A DNA stretch of 64,000 nucleotides, taken from assembly GCA_007713455.1 (NCBI GenBank), contig VMRT01000001.1, positions 1 through 64,000 of the forward strand, given 5' to 3'. The position numbers were made by a program, and so were the translations under genes. The stretch comes from Pseudomonas sp. (GTDB lineage Bacteria > Pseudomonadota > Gammaproteobacteria > Pseudomonadales > Pseudomonadaceae). Positions within the stretch are counted from its first letter, which is position 1. The number at the start of each line of letters is the position of its first letter. Below the pieces are notes generated by a model that was given only the letters and a program-made list of their open reading frames with translations, was not told the DNA's origin and did no database searches. Positions 1 through 10,524 of the stretch are shown here, in pieces.

Positions 1-1237
1 GCAGATCAGGGCGCTGGATGGCGACTACAGCTTTGAAACCTACTTCTCGCTGTCCTGCCAGAACTGCCCGGACGTGGTCCAGGCGCTGAACCTGATGGCC
101 GTGCTCAACCCGAACATCAAGCACGTCGCCATCGACGGCGCGCTGTTCCAGGACGAGGTCGAAGCCCGTCAAATCATGTCGGTGCCGAGCATCTACCTCA
201 ACGGCGAGCTGTTCACCCAGGGCCGCATGAGCGAGGAAGAGATCCTCGCCAAGCTCGACACCGGCTCCAGCGCCCGGGACGCCGAGAAGCTCAAGGCCAA
301 GGACGCCTTCGACGTGTTGGTTGTCGGCGGTGGCCCGGCCGGCGCCGCAGCGGCGATCTACGCGGCGCGCAAGGGCATCCGCACCGGTGTCGCCGCCGAG
401 CGCTTCGGCGGTCAGGTGCTCGACACCATGGCCATCGAGAACTTCATCTCGGTGAAGGAAACCGAAGGCCCGAAGCTGGCCCGCGCGCTGGAAGAGCATG
501 TGCGTGAGTACGACGTCGATATCATGAACCTGCAGCGCGCCAGCCAGCTGATCCCGGCGGGCGAAGACGGTCTGCACCGGGTGCAGTTCGAGAACGGCGG
601 CGAGCTCAAGGCCAAGACCCTGATCCTCGCTACAGGCGCCCGCTGGCGCGAAATGAACGTGCCCGGCGAGCAGGAATACCGTGGCCGCGGCGTCGCCTAC
701 TGCCCGCACTGTGACGGTCCGCTGTTCAAGGGCAAGCGCGTGGCGGTGATCGGTGGCGGCAATTCCGGCGTGGAAGCGGCCATCGACCTGGCCGGCATCG
801 TCGCTCACGTGACCCTGCTCGAGTTCGGCGAGGAACTGCGTGCCGACGCGGTGCTGCAGCGCAAGCTCAACAGCCTGCCCAACGTCCGCGTGCTGAAGAT
901 GGCGCAGACCACCGAGGTCAAGGGCGACGGCCAGAAGGTCACCGGCCTGGTCTACAAGGACCGCACCAACGACGAGGTGCACAACGTCGAGCTGGAAGGC
1001 ATCTTCGTGCAGATCGGCCTGCTGCCCAACAGCGAGTGGCTCAAGGGCACCCTGGAGCTGTCGCGCTTCGGCGAGATCATCGTTGATGCCAAGGGCCAGA
1101 CCAGCATTCCCGGTGTGTTTGCTGCCGGCGACGTGACCACGGTGCCGTACAAGCAGATCGTGATCGCCGTCGGTGAAGGCGCCAAGGCCTCGCTGAGCGC
1201 CTTCGATCACCTGATCCGGTCGTCCGCGCCGGCCTGA
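1..1237 (+). CDS. ahpF: Alkyl hydroperoxide reductase subunit F (5'-truncated by window edge)
   Basis: Flavin- and disulfide-dependent NADH reductase that recharges the peroxiredoxin AhpC, which detoxifies peroxides in the cytosol. The reading frame is open from base 2, so the gene begins upstream; 411 residues are visible against about 520 in the family, so roughly 110 N-terminal residues are missing. The first visible CxxC ([12 protein letters not shown], bases about 47-82) belongs to the N-terminal thioredoxin-like domain. It is followed by a Rossmann motif ([12 protein letters not shown]), the thioredoxin-reductase CPHC redox pair (bases about 699-710), a second dinucleotide-binding motif ([12 protein letters not shown]) and a C-terminal FAD motif (AAGDVT). 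A strong intrinsic terminator follows the stop. ahpC is presumably just upstream, outside the window. Identification is secure. Confidence 0.97.
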   Translation, partial: QIRALDGDYSFETYFSLSCQNCPDVVQALNLMAVLNPNIKHVAIDGALFQDEVEARQIMSVPSIYLNGELFTQGRMSEEEILAKLDTGSSARDAEKLKAKDAFDVLVVGGGPAGAAAAIYAARKGIRTGVAAERFGGQVLDTMAIENFISVKETEGPKLARALEEHVREYDVDIMNLQRASQLIPAGEDGLHRVQFENGGELKAKTLILATGARWREMNVPGEQEYRGRGVAYCPHCDGPLFKGKRVAVIGGGNSGVEAAIDLAGIVAHVTLLEFGEELRADAVLQRKLNSLPNVRVLKMAQTTEVKGDGQKVTGLVYKDRTNDEVHNVELEGIFVQIGLLPNSEWLKGTLELSRFGEIIVDAKGQTSIPGVFAAGDVTTVPYKQIVIAVGEGAKASLSAFDHLIRSSAPA

Positions 1238-1253
1238 ATCGAAGCGCAAAAAG

Positions 1254-1286
1254 AAGGGGAGCAGCCGCGAGGTTGCTCCCCTTTTT
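1254..1286 (+). terminator. Intrinsic terminator of ahpF
   Basis: AAGGGGAGCA (1254-1263) pairs with TGCTCCCCTT (1274-1283), followed by a T-run and TCG. It lies 17 bp after the ahpF stop and overlaps a spurious TTG start for the next gene, which argues for the later start chosen there. Confidence 0.9.
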
Positions 1287-1389
1287 CGTTTCTGGCGCTC
1301 GGCGGGACGCTCATGCAGAAGCGAACGCCTGCCGGCGCGCCGGGTCTCAGGACGTACATGCCGAGCAGTCCATGGAGCTGTCCACAACG

Positions 1390-2517
1390 ATGATGAATGC
1401 GCAAACGCTGCAGAGCTCACGCCGGGTCGTGCTGACCTATGCCAACCGACCACGCGAGCCGCAGCACGAGAAGGTCGTCCACGCGGCCTTGGCCGAACGC
1501 CTGGCGACCTTGCTGGGGACGAGTTACGGCGGTGAGTACGATCCAACGCGTCGCTATGACGCCCATCCCTACCTGATACCGTCGGGCACCGTCGTCGGCC
1601 TCCGCGAAGCCCAGGAGCTGGGGCTGAACGAGGAGGGTGACCTGTTTGGTGGTGTCGTGCCGCAGGCCTTTGTCGAAACCAAAGCGATCACCCACCCGCT
1701 GGTGCGTCCGGACGCCGTGGCGCCGGTCGGCTGGTCGCGGGACTTCAGTACCCAGGTCAAGGGCAGCGTGCTGGCCGGCTACAGCGCCTTCAGCATCGAG
1801 GATGCGCGTGACGCCGGGCGGCGCCTTTTGCACGAAGGGCCGGTGCGGATCAAGCCGGTACGCGCCACGGGTGGCCGCGGGCAGCAGCGCGTCGATGATG
1901 CCGATACCCTCGATGAGGCCTTGTTTGCGCTCGATGAAAAGGAGCTGGCCCAGTACGGCCTGGTCCTAGAGGCGCATCTGGATCGCGTCATCACCTTCAG
2001 TGTCGGCCAGGTACGTGTCGGGGGCCGCCTGGGCAGTTACTACGGTACGCAGCGCCTGACTCGGGACAACGCGGGCAACGAGGTGTATGGCGGCTCGGAT
2101 CTGGTGGTCGTCGATGGCGACTTCGAGGCGCTGATGGCCCTTGATCTGCCGGAGACGACTCGTCTGGCCGTGCGCCAGGCGCAGGTCTACGACGAGGCAG
2201 CCTCGGCCTGTTATCGGCATTTCTTCGCCTCGCGACGCAACTACGACATCGCCCAGGGCGTCGATGGCCGGGGCCGGTCACGTTCCGGCGTGCTCGAGCA
2301 ATCCTGGCGTATCGGCGGTGCCAGCAGCGCTGAAGTGGCTGCCCTGGAAGTCTTCAGGCAAGGCACTTTGGCGCGCGCGGTGAAGGCGTCTTCGCTGGAG
2401 TTCTATGGGCGTGAGCAGAGCGTGCCGGCCGGTGCGCAAGTTCTGTATCGGGACGAGGACGCCGATGTGGGTTTCATCACCAAGTGTGTAACGGTGGAGG
2501 ACTATGGCGACGCATAG
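1390..2517 (+). CDS. DUF3182 family protein, ATP-grasp-like
   Basis: Conserved protein of about 375 residues, resembling the DUF3182 family of pseudomonads and relatives; no established function. The segment IKPVRATGGRG (residues about 154-164), then an acidic LVLEAHLD stretch and a C-terminal SWRIGGASSAE motif, resemble the nucleotide-binding lysine/glycine loop and metal-ligand region of ATP-grasp ligases, so an ATP-dependent ligase is possible; this is inference. The frame stays open back to a TTG at 1273, but that lies inside the ahpF terminator; ATG 1390 or 1393 (also 1372) is more credible and the exact start is uncertain. The 3' end overlaps the next gene by 14 bp, so the two are probably translationally coupled. 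Confidence 0.75.
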   Translation: MMNAQTLQSSRRVVLTYANRPREPQHEKVVHAALAERLATLLGTSYGGEYDPTRRYDAHPYLIPSGTVVGLREAQELGLNEEGDLFGGVVPQAFVETKAITHPLVRPDAVAPVGWSRDFSTQVKGSVLAGYSAFSIEDARDAGRRLLHEGPVRIKPVRATGGRGQQRVDDADTLDEALFALDEKELAQYGLVLEAHLDRVITFSVGQVRVGGRLGSYYGTQRLTRDNAGNEVYGGSDLVVVDGDFEALMALDLPETTRLAVRQAQVYDEAASACYRHFFASRRNYDIAQGVDGRGRSRSGVLEQSWRIGGASSAEVAALEVFRQGTLARAVKASSLEFYGREQSVPAGAQVLYRDEDADVGFITKCVTVEDYGDA

Positions 2518-3280
2518 CGAAATGGTGAACATCCTGGTGGGTGATGAGCATATCGCCGGGACCTTCCTCTCACCGCCGGAGAAGATGCCAGGCGTGCTGT
2601 TCGTGCACGGTTGGGGTGGCAGCCAGCAGCGCGACCTGAACCGCGCGCGCGGTATCGCCGGGCTTGGTTGCGTCTGCCTGTCGTTCGATCTGCGCGGCCA
2701 TGCGCAGACCCGCGCGCAACAGGAAACCGTGACGCGGGAGCAGAACCTCAATGATCTGCTCGCCGCTTACGATCTGCTGGCCCAGCACCCGCATATCGAC
2801 CCCTCCGCGATTGCAGTGGTCGGCACCAGCTATGGCGGCTATCTCGCAGCGATTCTCACCGCGCTGCGTCCGGTGAAGTGGCTGGCCCTGCGCGTGCCGG
2901 CGCTGTACCGCGACGAGGAGTGGCAGGTGCCCAAGCGGCAGCTCGATCGCGACGTCCTCAACCAGCTGCGCAGCCGGCGCGTGCTACCGGACGAGAACCG
3001 CGCGTTGGCCGCCTGCGCGGCGTTTCGCGGCGACGTGCTGATCGTCGAATCCGAGCACGATACCTTCGTCCCGCACGAAACCATCATGAGCTATCGTGCC
3101 GCCTTCCACGGCACCCACTCCCTCACCCATCGCATCATCGACGGTGCCGACCATGCGCTGAGCAACGAGCGCTGCCAGGAGGCCTACACCTCGATTCTGG
3201 TGAACTGGGCGACCGAGATGATCATCGGCGCGCGTCTCGACGAAAAATCTCCTGAGGGCTTCAAGGCGGTCGACGAGTAG
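2504..3280 (+). CDS. Alpha/beta hydrolase (dienelactone hydrolase-like)
   Basis: 258-residue cytosolic alpha/beta-hydrolase. The catalytic triad is readable: nucleophile Ser109 in GTSYGG, acid Asp186 in ESEHDTFVP and His217 in GADHALS. The oxyanion-side motif FVHGWGGS lies near residue 33. There is no signal peptide. The gene overlaps the end of the DUF3182 gene by 14 bp, so the hydrolase probably acts on a substrate or product of that putative ligase. The substrate cannot be read from sequence; esterase, thioesterase or peptidase are all possible. It converges with the minus-strand gene ending at 3344. Confidence 0.85.
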   Translation: MATHSEMVNILVGDEHIAGTFLSPPEKMPGVLFVHGWGGSQQRDLNRARGIAGLGCVCLSFDLRGHAQTRAQQETVTREQNLNDLLAAYDLLAQHPHIDPSAIAVVGTSYGGYLAAILTALRPVKWLALRVPALYRDEEWQVPKRQLDRDVLNQLRSRRVLPDENRALAACAAFRGDVLIVESEHDTFVPHETIMSYRAAFHGTHSLTHRIIDGADHALSNERCQEAYTSILVNWATEMIIGARLDEKSPEGFKAVDE

Positions 3281-3343
3281 CAGGTCAGCACTCGCCTCCG
3301 ACGGCCCTTGGGGCTTGCAACGGAGAGCATTGCGTCAGTCCGC

Positions 3344-4372
3344 TCACTCGGGATGTGTCGGTGGGGGCGTGGGGCCGACGAAACGACTCCAGCGGCGGTC
3401 GAGCACCTGCTGCTTGAGCACTTCGATGACGTCGACCAGCAGTTCTTCCAGCGCCAGGTCGGTATTTTCGTCCTGGTAGACCCAGGCATCGAAGAACTCG
3501 TCGGCGAGATTGCCGGCCAGCGCCTGGAACTGCGGGCCACGCATGCCTTCCACGGCGCCCTGCAGCAGCCGCGCGGCGATGTCGCTGAGTGCATCGTCGA
3601 GCGTGCTGGCCAGGCGGTTGCCCAGTGGCAGGCGCCGCAGATTGTGCATCTCGGGATTGTTCTGCAGCGCCTGGTGAATCAGTTGGCTGACATAACCTTC
3701 GATGGCGCCGCGATTGTCGTGGTAGCCGGTCTCCAGCATGTCCTGCAGGCGTCGCGAGATGTCGTTGAGCAAGCGCTGTTTGCGCGGTCGCACCACTTCC
3801 TGCAGCAGCCGGCGCGAAAGGTCGTCGCTGGCGCCGATCTCCTGCTGCAGGCGGCCGAACAGGCGCACCATCACCCGGTCGGAAAGCTCCTCGATCAGCA
3901 GGTAGTAATAACGGCTGAAAAGGCCGTAGATGGCCCAGCCGCGCATGTCGATCAGCCCCAGGCGCTGCAGGCGGATCAGCAGCGCGCCGACACGCAGTAC
4001 GCGCAACCAGCGCAGCCCGGCCAGGGGAATGCAGCCGAGCACGTCATACCAGTGCGCGAACGGGTAGTAGTACCAGCGTGCATAGCGGCGCTCGAACAGT
4101 GCCACGGTCCAGCCGAGCAGCACATCGAGGACGAAGATCGCGACGAAGCCCAGGTCGATGTACTGGAAGTTAGCGTGGACACTCTGCTGGTAACGCGCGT
4201 GCAGCTCTGGCGCGAGGTCCGCCAGCACTGCGCTGACAGGCTGCAGGGCGAACAGGCTGTCGAACAGAATCAGTGACAGGTTGATGCACACCAACAGGAC
4301 GATGAAGGCTTCCCAGGCGGCGTGCAGCTGGTCGCGACGGCGGGCCTGTCGCGCCACGACCGGCTCAGTCAT
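3344..4372 (-). CDS. Voltage-sensor-like (ion-channel family) membrane protein without a visible pore
   Basis: 342-residue membrane protein. The N-terminal 150 residues hold hydrophobic segments resembling S1 (AFIVLLVCINLSLILF), S2 (LGFVAIFVLDVLLGW) and S3 (WYDVLGCIPLAGL), then a basic S4-like stretch (RWLRVLRVGALLIRLQR) with regularly spaced Arg. No selectivity-filter sequence or obvious pore helix follows; the last 200 residues look like a soluble helical domain. The start is set at the ATG in ATGACTGA, which overlaps the stop of the cobalamin adenosyltransferase gene by 8 nt; an upstream in-frame start at 4414 is less likely. Function is unknown; a voltage-sensor-only proton channel or a structural protein are alternatives. 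Confidence 0.7.
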   Translation of the reverse strand: MTEPVVARQARRRDQLHAAWEAFIVLLVCINLSLILFDSLFALQPVSAVLADLAPELHARYQQSVHANFQYIDLGFVAIFVLDVLLGWTVALFERRYARWYYYPFAHWYDVLGCIPLAGLRWLRVLRVGALLIRLQRLGLIDMRGWAIYGLFSRYYYLLIEELSDRVMVRLFGRLQQEIGASDDLSRRLLQEVVRPRKQRLLNDISRRLQDMLETGYHDNRGAIEGYVSQLIHQALQNNPEMHNLRRLPLGNRLASTLDDALSDIAARLLQGAVEGMRGPQFQALAGNLADEFFDAWVYQDENTDLALEELLVDVIEVLKQQVLDRRWSRFVGPTPPPTHPE

Positions 4373-4955
4373 CCGCGGCAGGTGAAGCAGCGGCTGGCTG
4401 CCAGAGTATTTCACCGCAACCCTGGCGCCGAGCGATCAAGCGGGCGGCGACGAACAGCGCATCGGAGAGCCGGTTCAGATAGGCCAGCAGCACCGGGCGT
4501 ACCGTTTCGCTGGCATTGAGCTGCTGACAACGACGCTCGGCAGTGCGCGTCATGCTGCGGCACAGGTGGGCGAGGGCGATCAGCCGGGAACCGCCTGGCA
4601 GGATGAATTCCTTCAGCGGCCCGAGCTCCTGGTTCCAGCGATCGATGGCCTGTTCCAGTCGCTCGATTTCGTTGTCCTGCAGCGCCTGGTAGTCGGGCAT
4701 CGCCAGCTCGCCGCCGAGGTCGAGCAAACGGTGCTGGCAAGGCGCGAAAACGCTGATCAGCTCGTCGAGCGCTGGCCACTGCACCTGCGCATCGGCCAGT
4801 TCGGCCAGCAGCAGGCCGAGCTGACTGTTAAGGGTGTCGACCTCGCCCATGGCCTCCACGCGAGGATGGTCCTTGGCAACCCGACGGCCGTCGCCGAGGC
4901 CGGTTTCGCCGCTATCGCCGGTGCGGGTGTAGATTTTCGACAGTCGATTGCCCAT
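4365..4955 (-). CDS. PduO-type ATP:cob(I)alamin adenosyltransferase
   Basis: 196 residues, usual for the PduO/MMAB family, which transfers the adenosyl group of ATP to cob(I)alamin to make coenzyme B12. The N-terminal KIYTRTGDSGETGLGDG motif is the family ATP-binding signature, followed by VEAMGEVDTLNSQLG. Further on are the conserved LKEFILPGG and CRSMTRTAERR helices, whose Arg and Glu contact ATP and hold the trimer. It follows the sensor-kinase gene by 16 bp and overlaps the voltage-sensor-like gene by 8 nt, so it is part of a minus-strand operon without other cobalamin genes. It is unrelated to BtuR/CobA-type enzymes despite the shared reaction. Confidence 0.93.
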   Translation of the reverse strand: MGNRLSKIYTRTGDSGETGLGDGRRVAKDHPRVEAMGEVDTLNSQLGLLLAELADAQVQWPALDELISVFAPCQHRLLDLGGELAMPDYQALQDNEIERLEQAIDRWNQELGPLKEFILPGGSRLIALAHLCRSMTRTAERRCQQLNASETVRPVLLAYLNRLSDALFVAARLIARRQGCGEILWQPAAASPAADD

Positions 4956-4971
4956 GTATCGGTTCCTTGGT

Positions 4972-6987
4972 TCAGGTCGCCATCTGCTCGCCGGGCGAGT
5001 TCAGTGGCAACCGCAGGGTGAATGTGGTGCCGTGGCCTGCATGGCACTGCACCTCCATCTGCCCTTGATGGTTGTTGGTGATGATGAAATACGAGACGGA
5101 AAGACCCAGCCCGGTTCCCTGGCCGACTTCCTTGGTGGTGAAGAATGGCTCGAAGATGCGCTTGCGCACATTCTCCCGGATGCCACCACCGTTGTCCTCG
5201 ACGTGGATTTCCGCCCACGGCGGATTCAGGCGCGTGCGCAGGATGATCTGTCCCGGCTCGTCGCTCTGATGGGTATGAATGGCCTGAGCGGCGTTCTTCA
5301 GCAGGTTGAGCAAGACCTGCTCCAGCTCATTGCCGATGCACGGTACGCGGTCTATCCGCGGGTCGAAGTCACGGACAATATCAATGGCCTTGAAATCGAA
5401 ACCGTCGATCAGTGCGAAGTCGTTGCCGGCGATCTCCAGTGCCTGATCGATCAGAACGGGCAACTGGCAGTCCGCCAGCTGACGGTTGCTCATGCGGCTG
5501 AAGCTGAGCATGTGGCTGACGATCTTCGCCGCTCGCGAGCCGGCCTGCTGGATACCATCGAGTAGCTGCGGCACTTCGCGTCGCTGCAGGTACTGGTTGA
5601 CCGCTTCCAGGCGCACGCCGATCTCATCCGCGGCCTCGCGATTGCGCTCGAGCTCGGGCGAGAGCCGGCGGCGGATGTTCTGCGCGTTGTGCAGGATGGC
5701 GCCGAGAGGATTGTTGATCTCGTGGGCCATGCCGGCCGCGAGGCTGCCCACCGAGAGCATCTTCTCCGACTGCACCATCATTTCTTCCATGTTGATGCGC
5801 TGGGTGATGTCGTCGATGCGGATCACCACACCGCGGCCACCTGCGCCGGTCAGTGGGTAGCAGGTCAGCGCATAGTGGTGCGGCTCGTCGTTGCGCATCC
5901 AGGTCACCCGCTCGATCTTCGCCACCACGTGCTGTTCCGAAGTGCGCCGGATCTGCGCGAGAAACGACTTGAGCGGCTCGAAGGCGACGAACACCGGCTG
6001 GTTGAGGGCGTCATCCAGCGGCGTTCCGGAGAGGGCGCTGGCTTCCTGGTTCCATTGGGTGACGTAGAGCTGTTCGTCGAGTGCGATTAGCGCCGAGGGC
6101 ATCGAATCGATGATGCTGTTGAGGTACTTCTGAAAGCCGGTCAGCTTCTGCTCGATCTTGCTGCGCACCTGCACTTCCAGCTCCAGCTTGCGGTTGGAGT
6201 GGCGGGTTTCCTCGGCCAGACCCTGGGCATGATCGAATGCCTCCTGGGCATCGTCACGGGCGCGCTTGAGCTGCTGCTCGCGGGCCTCCATGCGCGACAG
6301 CATGGTGTTGAAGGCATCGGCCAACCGGCCGATCTCGTCCTGGTTGCCGGGCTTGGCGCGCAGGGAATAGTCCTCCTCGCGGGTGACCTGGCGTGACAAT
6401 GCTTCGAGCTCGCGAATCGGGCGGGTGATGAGTTGACGGATCTGCCGGGCGACCAGCACCCAGAGCAGCAGGCTGGCGACGAGAATGGCCAGGCTGGCGG
6501 TCAGCGTACCGGTGTAGAAGGCGCCGGGCAGCTCGCTGCTGGCGACCATCAGCAGATGCCCGGCACTGCCATCGGCTTGCGGCAGCCTGACCAGCAGGTT
6601 GGCGCGAATCTCGCTGGCACGCCAATGCTCGACATCGCTGAGCTGTTCGGGCAGACGCAATCGGTCGCCTTGCTGGAGTTGCGCGAGGCTGTTGCCGTCG
6701 CGGTCGTAGATCATCGCGGCTCGCAGCGGCGCATAGCCGTCCAGGCGTTTGAGCAGTTTGCCGGCGGCTTCCGGCGAAGACAGCGCCCGCGCGCTCAGTT
6801 CTTCGGTAGCGAACAGCTCGCCGAGGGTGTGCATGGCCTGCGGCGCAACGCTCTGCCGTGAAATCCAGTAGGCCGCGCTGATGAACGTCAGGTTGGAAAC
6901 CAGCAGAACGGCGGCAAGCAGGACGAGCAGGGCCAGCAGCAGTTTGCGGCCGACCGGAAGGTTTTCGAGGCGCTGACGCAGGATCAT
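4972..6987 (-). CDS. Membrane sensor histidine kinase (HAMP-PAS-HisKA-HATPase)
   Basis: 671 residues. TM1 (about 15-40) and TM2 (about 165-185) flank a periplasmic domain of some 125 residues. A HAMP linker ([15 protein letters not shown]), a coiled coil, a PAS domain (about 285-390), the phosphoacceptor His422 in [14 protein letters not shown], and the ATPase boxes N ([11 protein letters not shown]), G1 (DNGGGI), F (FEPFFTTK) and G2 (GTGLGLS) follow. HEINNP-type kinases usually pair with a separate regulator; the nearest receiver gene is at 7948-8913 in the same operon. It matches in position the P. aeruginosa kinase PA4398, reported to affect swarming and biofilm (from memory). The signal is unknown. 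Confidence 0.93.
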   Translation of the reverse strand: MILRQRLENLPVGRKLLLALLVLLAAVLLVSNLTFISAAYWISRQSVAPQAMHTLGELFATEELSARALSSPEAAGKLLKRLDGYAPLRAAMIYDRDGNSLAQLQQGDRLRLPEQLSDVEHWRASEIRANLLVRLPQADGSAGHLLMVASSELPGAFYTGTLTASLAILVASLLLWVLVARQIRQLITRPIRELEALSRQVTREEDYSLRAKPGNQDEIGRLADAFNTMLSRMEAREQQLKRARDDAQEAFDHAQGLAEETRHSNRKLELEVQVRSKIEQKLTGFQKYLNSIIDSMPSALIALDEQLYVTQWNQEASALSGTPLDDALNQPVFVAFEPLKSFLAQIRRTSEQHVVAKIERVTWMRNDEPHHYALTCYPLTGAGGRGVVIRIDDITQRINMEEMMVQSEKMLSVGSLAAGMAHEINNPLGAILHNAQNIRRRLSPELERNREAADEIGVRLEAVNQYLQRREVPQLLDGIQQAGSRAAKIVSHMLSFSRMSNRQLADCQLPVLIDQALEIAGNDFALIDGFDFKAIDIVRDFDPRIDRVPCIGNELEQVLLNLLKNAAQAIHTHQSDEPGQIILRTRLNPPWAEIHVEDNGGGIRENVRKRIFEPFFTTKEVGQGTGLGLSVSYFIITNNHQGQMEVQCHAGHGTTFTLRLPLNSPGEQMAT

Positions 6988-7033
6988 TGGCGGGACACGG
7001 CATAGCAGAGAGTTTCTGCAGGGTAGCCGCGGC

Positions 7034-8913
<1,880 letters not shown>

Positions 8914-8987
8914 GGCAAGCTCAATCAATTGAAGGGGGACGTCCTGTCACTCCTTGCCGTAGGGCGGGCGCTGACACGTCGAATCGT

Positions 8988-8993
8988 TATAAT
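8988..8993 (+). promoter_or_regulatory. Probable -10 box of yajQ
   Basis: A perfect TATAAT lies 77 bp upstream of the yajQ ATG in the divergent intergenic space. No convincing -35 is visible at 17 bp, so this rests on the -10 only. Confidence 0.5.
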
Positions 8994-9070
8994 GACCGCG
9001 CTTTCTTAACCGTCAAGACATACGCGCTCGGCTCATGCGGCCGGTCGCGCTATACAGTGGAGGAATCCCC

Positions 9071-9550
9071 ATGCCCTCGTTCGACGTGGTGTCCGAACTG
9101 GACAAGCACGAAGTCACCAACGCGGTCGATAACGCGATCAAGGAACTGGATCGTCGTTATGATCTGCGCGGCAAAGGCAGCTTCGAACATAAGGATCTGA
9201 CCGTGCAGCTGACGGCGGACGCCGAGTTCCAATTGGAGCAGATGCTCGAGATCCTCAAGTTGAGCCTGGTCAAACGCAAGATCGATATCCAGTGCCTGGA
9301 GATCAAGGACGCCTACGCTTCCGGCAAGAGCACCAAGCAGGAAGTGGTGCTGCGCGAGGGCATCGACAAGGAGCTGGCGAAGAAGATCGTCGCCTACATC
9401 AAGGATGCCAAGCTCAAGGTGCAGGCCGCCATCCAGGGTGAGCAGGTACGCGTCACCGGCAAGAAGCGCGACGACCTGCAGGAAGCCATCGCCCTGCTGC
9501 GTGGCCACGAATTCGGCATGCCGCTGCAGTTCAACAACTTCCGCGACTGA
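9071..9550 (+). CDS. yajQ: YajQ family nucleotide-binding protein
   Basis: 159-residue cytosolic protein with the full YajQ family pattern: N-terminal [15 protein letters not shown], central LRGKGSFEH and C-terminal PLQFNNFRD. It forms two ferredoxin-like domains; family members bind nucleotides, and in Xanthomonas and Pseudomonas cyclic-di-GMP binding has been reported. The start at 9071 follows GGAGG with good spacing; an in-frame ATG at 9035 has no such site. It is divergent from the degenerate-GGDEF response regulator and upstream of mscS, as in P. aeruginosa. Confidence 0.96.
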   Translation: MPSFDVVSELDKHEVTNAVDNAIKELDRRYDLRGKGSFEHKDLTVQLTADAEFQLEQMLEILKLSLVKRKIDIQCLEIKDAYASGKSTKQEVVLREGIDKELAKKIVAYIKDAKLKVQAAIQGEQVRVTGKKRDDLQEAIALLRGHEFGMPLQFNNFRD

Positions 9551-9639
9551 TCATCCCACCGCGCCTCGGCGCGTGCATTCATCCCCCGCTTTCCGTCGGT
9601 GCTCGCGCTGCGGGCACCGATCCTCACAAGGAGTAATCC

Positions 9640-10464
9640 ATGGACCTGAGCGTCGACTACCTGGTCGATCTTTCCGAATCCTGGCTGCCTGTGGTGCTGC
9701 AATACGGTGCCCAGGTGACCCTGGCGATATTGACCCTGCTGTTCGGCTGGTGGTTGATCAACACCCTGACCGGCAAGGTCGCCAGCCTGCTGCAGCGTCG
9801 TCATGTGGATCCGACTCTGCACGGTTTCATCGGCAGCCTCGCCAGCATCGTGCTCAAGGTGCTGCTGCTGGTCAGCGTGGCCTCGATGATCGGCGTGGAG
9901 ACCACCTCGTTCATCGCCGTGATCGGTGCTGCCGGCCTGGCCATCGGTCTGGCGTTGCAGGGCAGCCTGGCGAACTTCGCTGGCGGCGTGCTGATTCTGC
10001 TGTTCCGTCCGATTCGGGTCGGCGAGTGGATCGAAGCCCAGGGCGTAGCGGGCACAGTGCATTCCATCCAGATATTCCATACGGTGCTCAAGTCTGCCGA
10101 CAACAAGACCATCGTGGTGCCCAACGGCAGTCTGTCCAACGGTCATATCACCAACTACTCCCGCGAACCGCGGCGTCGTGCCGATATCAACGTCGGCATC
10201 GATTACGGCGCAGACATCAAGCTGGCGCGGCAGATACTGCTGGAAATCGCGCAGGACGAGCGCGTGTTGCGCGATCCCGAGCCGGTGGTATTCGTCACTG
10301 GACTGGGGGACAGCTCGGTCAATCTGTCGTTGCGGGTCTGGGTCGCGACCGGTGATTTCTGGCCGGTGACCTTCGGTTTCACCGAACTGGTGAAGGAGCG
10401 TTTCGACGAGGCGGGGATCGGCATTCCGTTTCCGCAGCGCGTGGTGCACCTGGTTCAGAGCTGA
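9640..10464 (+). CDS. mscS: Small-conductance mechanosensitive channel MscS
   Basis: 274 residues, the size of E. coli MscS (286). It has three N-terminal membrane segments; TM3 carries the Gly/Ala-rich pore helix GLAIGLALQGSLANFAGGV, where alternate small residues allow gating. The beta domain begins with LFRPIRVGEW and includes VPNGSLSNGHITNYS, typical of the family. It opens under membrane tension to release solutes during hypo-osmotic shock. AAGGAG precedes the ATG. A hairpin follows the stop. Confidence 0.95.
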   Translation: MDLSVDYLVDLSESWLPVVLQYGAQVTLAILTLLFGWWLINTLTGKVASLLQRRHVDPTLHGFIGSLASIVLKVLLLVSVASMIGVETTSFIAVIGAAGLAIGLALQGSLANFAGGVLILLFRPIRVGEWIEAQGVAGTVHSIQIFHTVLKSADNKTIVVPNGSLSNGHITNYSREPRRRADINVGIDYGADIKLARQILLEIAQDERVLRDPEPVVFVTGLGDSSVNLSLRVWVATGDFWPVTFGFTELVKERFDEAGIGIPFPQRVVHLVQS

Positions 10465-10482
10465 GGTCTTGCCTGAACGAAG

Positions 10483-10512
10483 CGAAGCCGGCATTTGCCG
10501 GCTTCGTCGTTT
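10483..10512 (+). terminator. Hairpin terminator between convergent mscS and ampG
   Basis: CGAAGCCGGC (10483-10492) pairs with GCCGGCTTCG (10497-10506), loop ATTT, followed by TCGTTTCT. It sits between two convergent stops, so it may serve both genes; the T-run is imperfect. Confidence 0.75.
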
Positions 10513-10524
10513 CTGCTTGTCGCC

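Noticed and set aside
1273..1389. TTG start of the DUF3182 gene at 1273
   Set aside because: The TTG lies in the ahpF terminator hairpin, the added 39 residues have no family look, and later ATG codons are available.
9394..10494. 366-residue frame antisense to yajQ and mscS
   Set aside because: Rich in His, Gln and Asp from antisense reading of ordinary codons; the plus-strand genes match known families.
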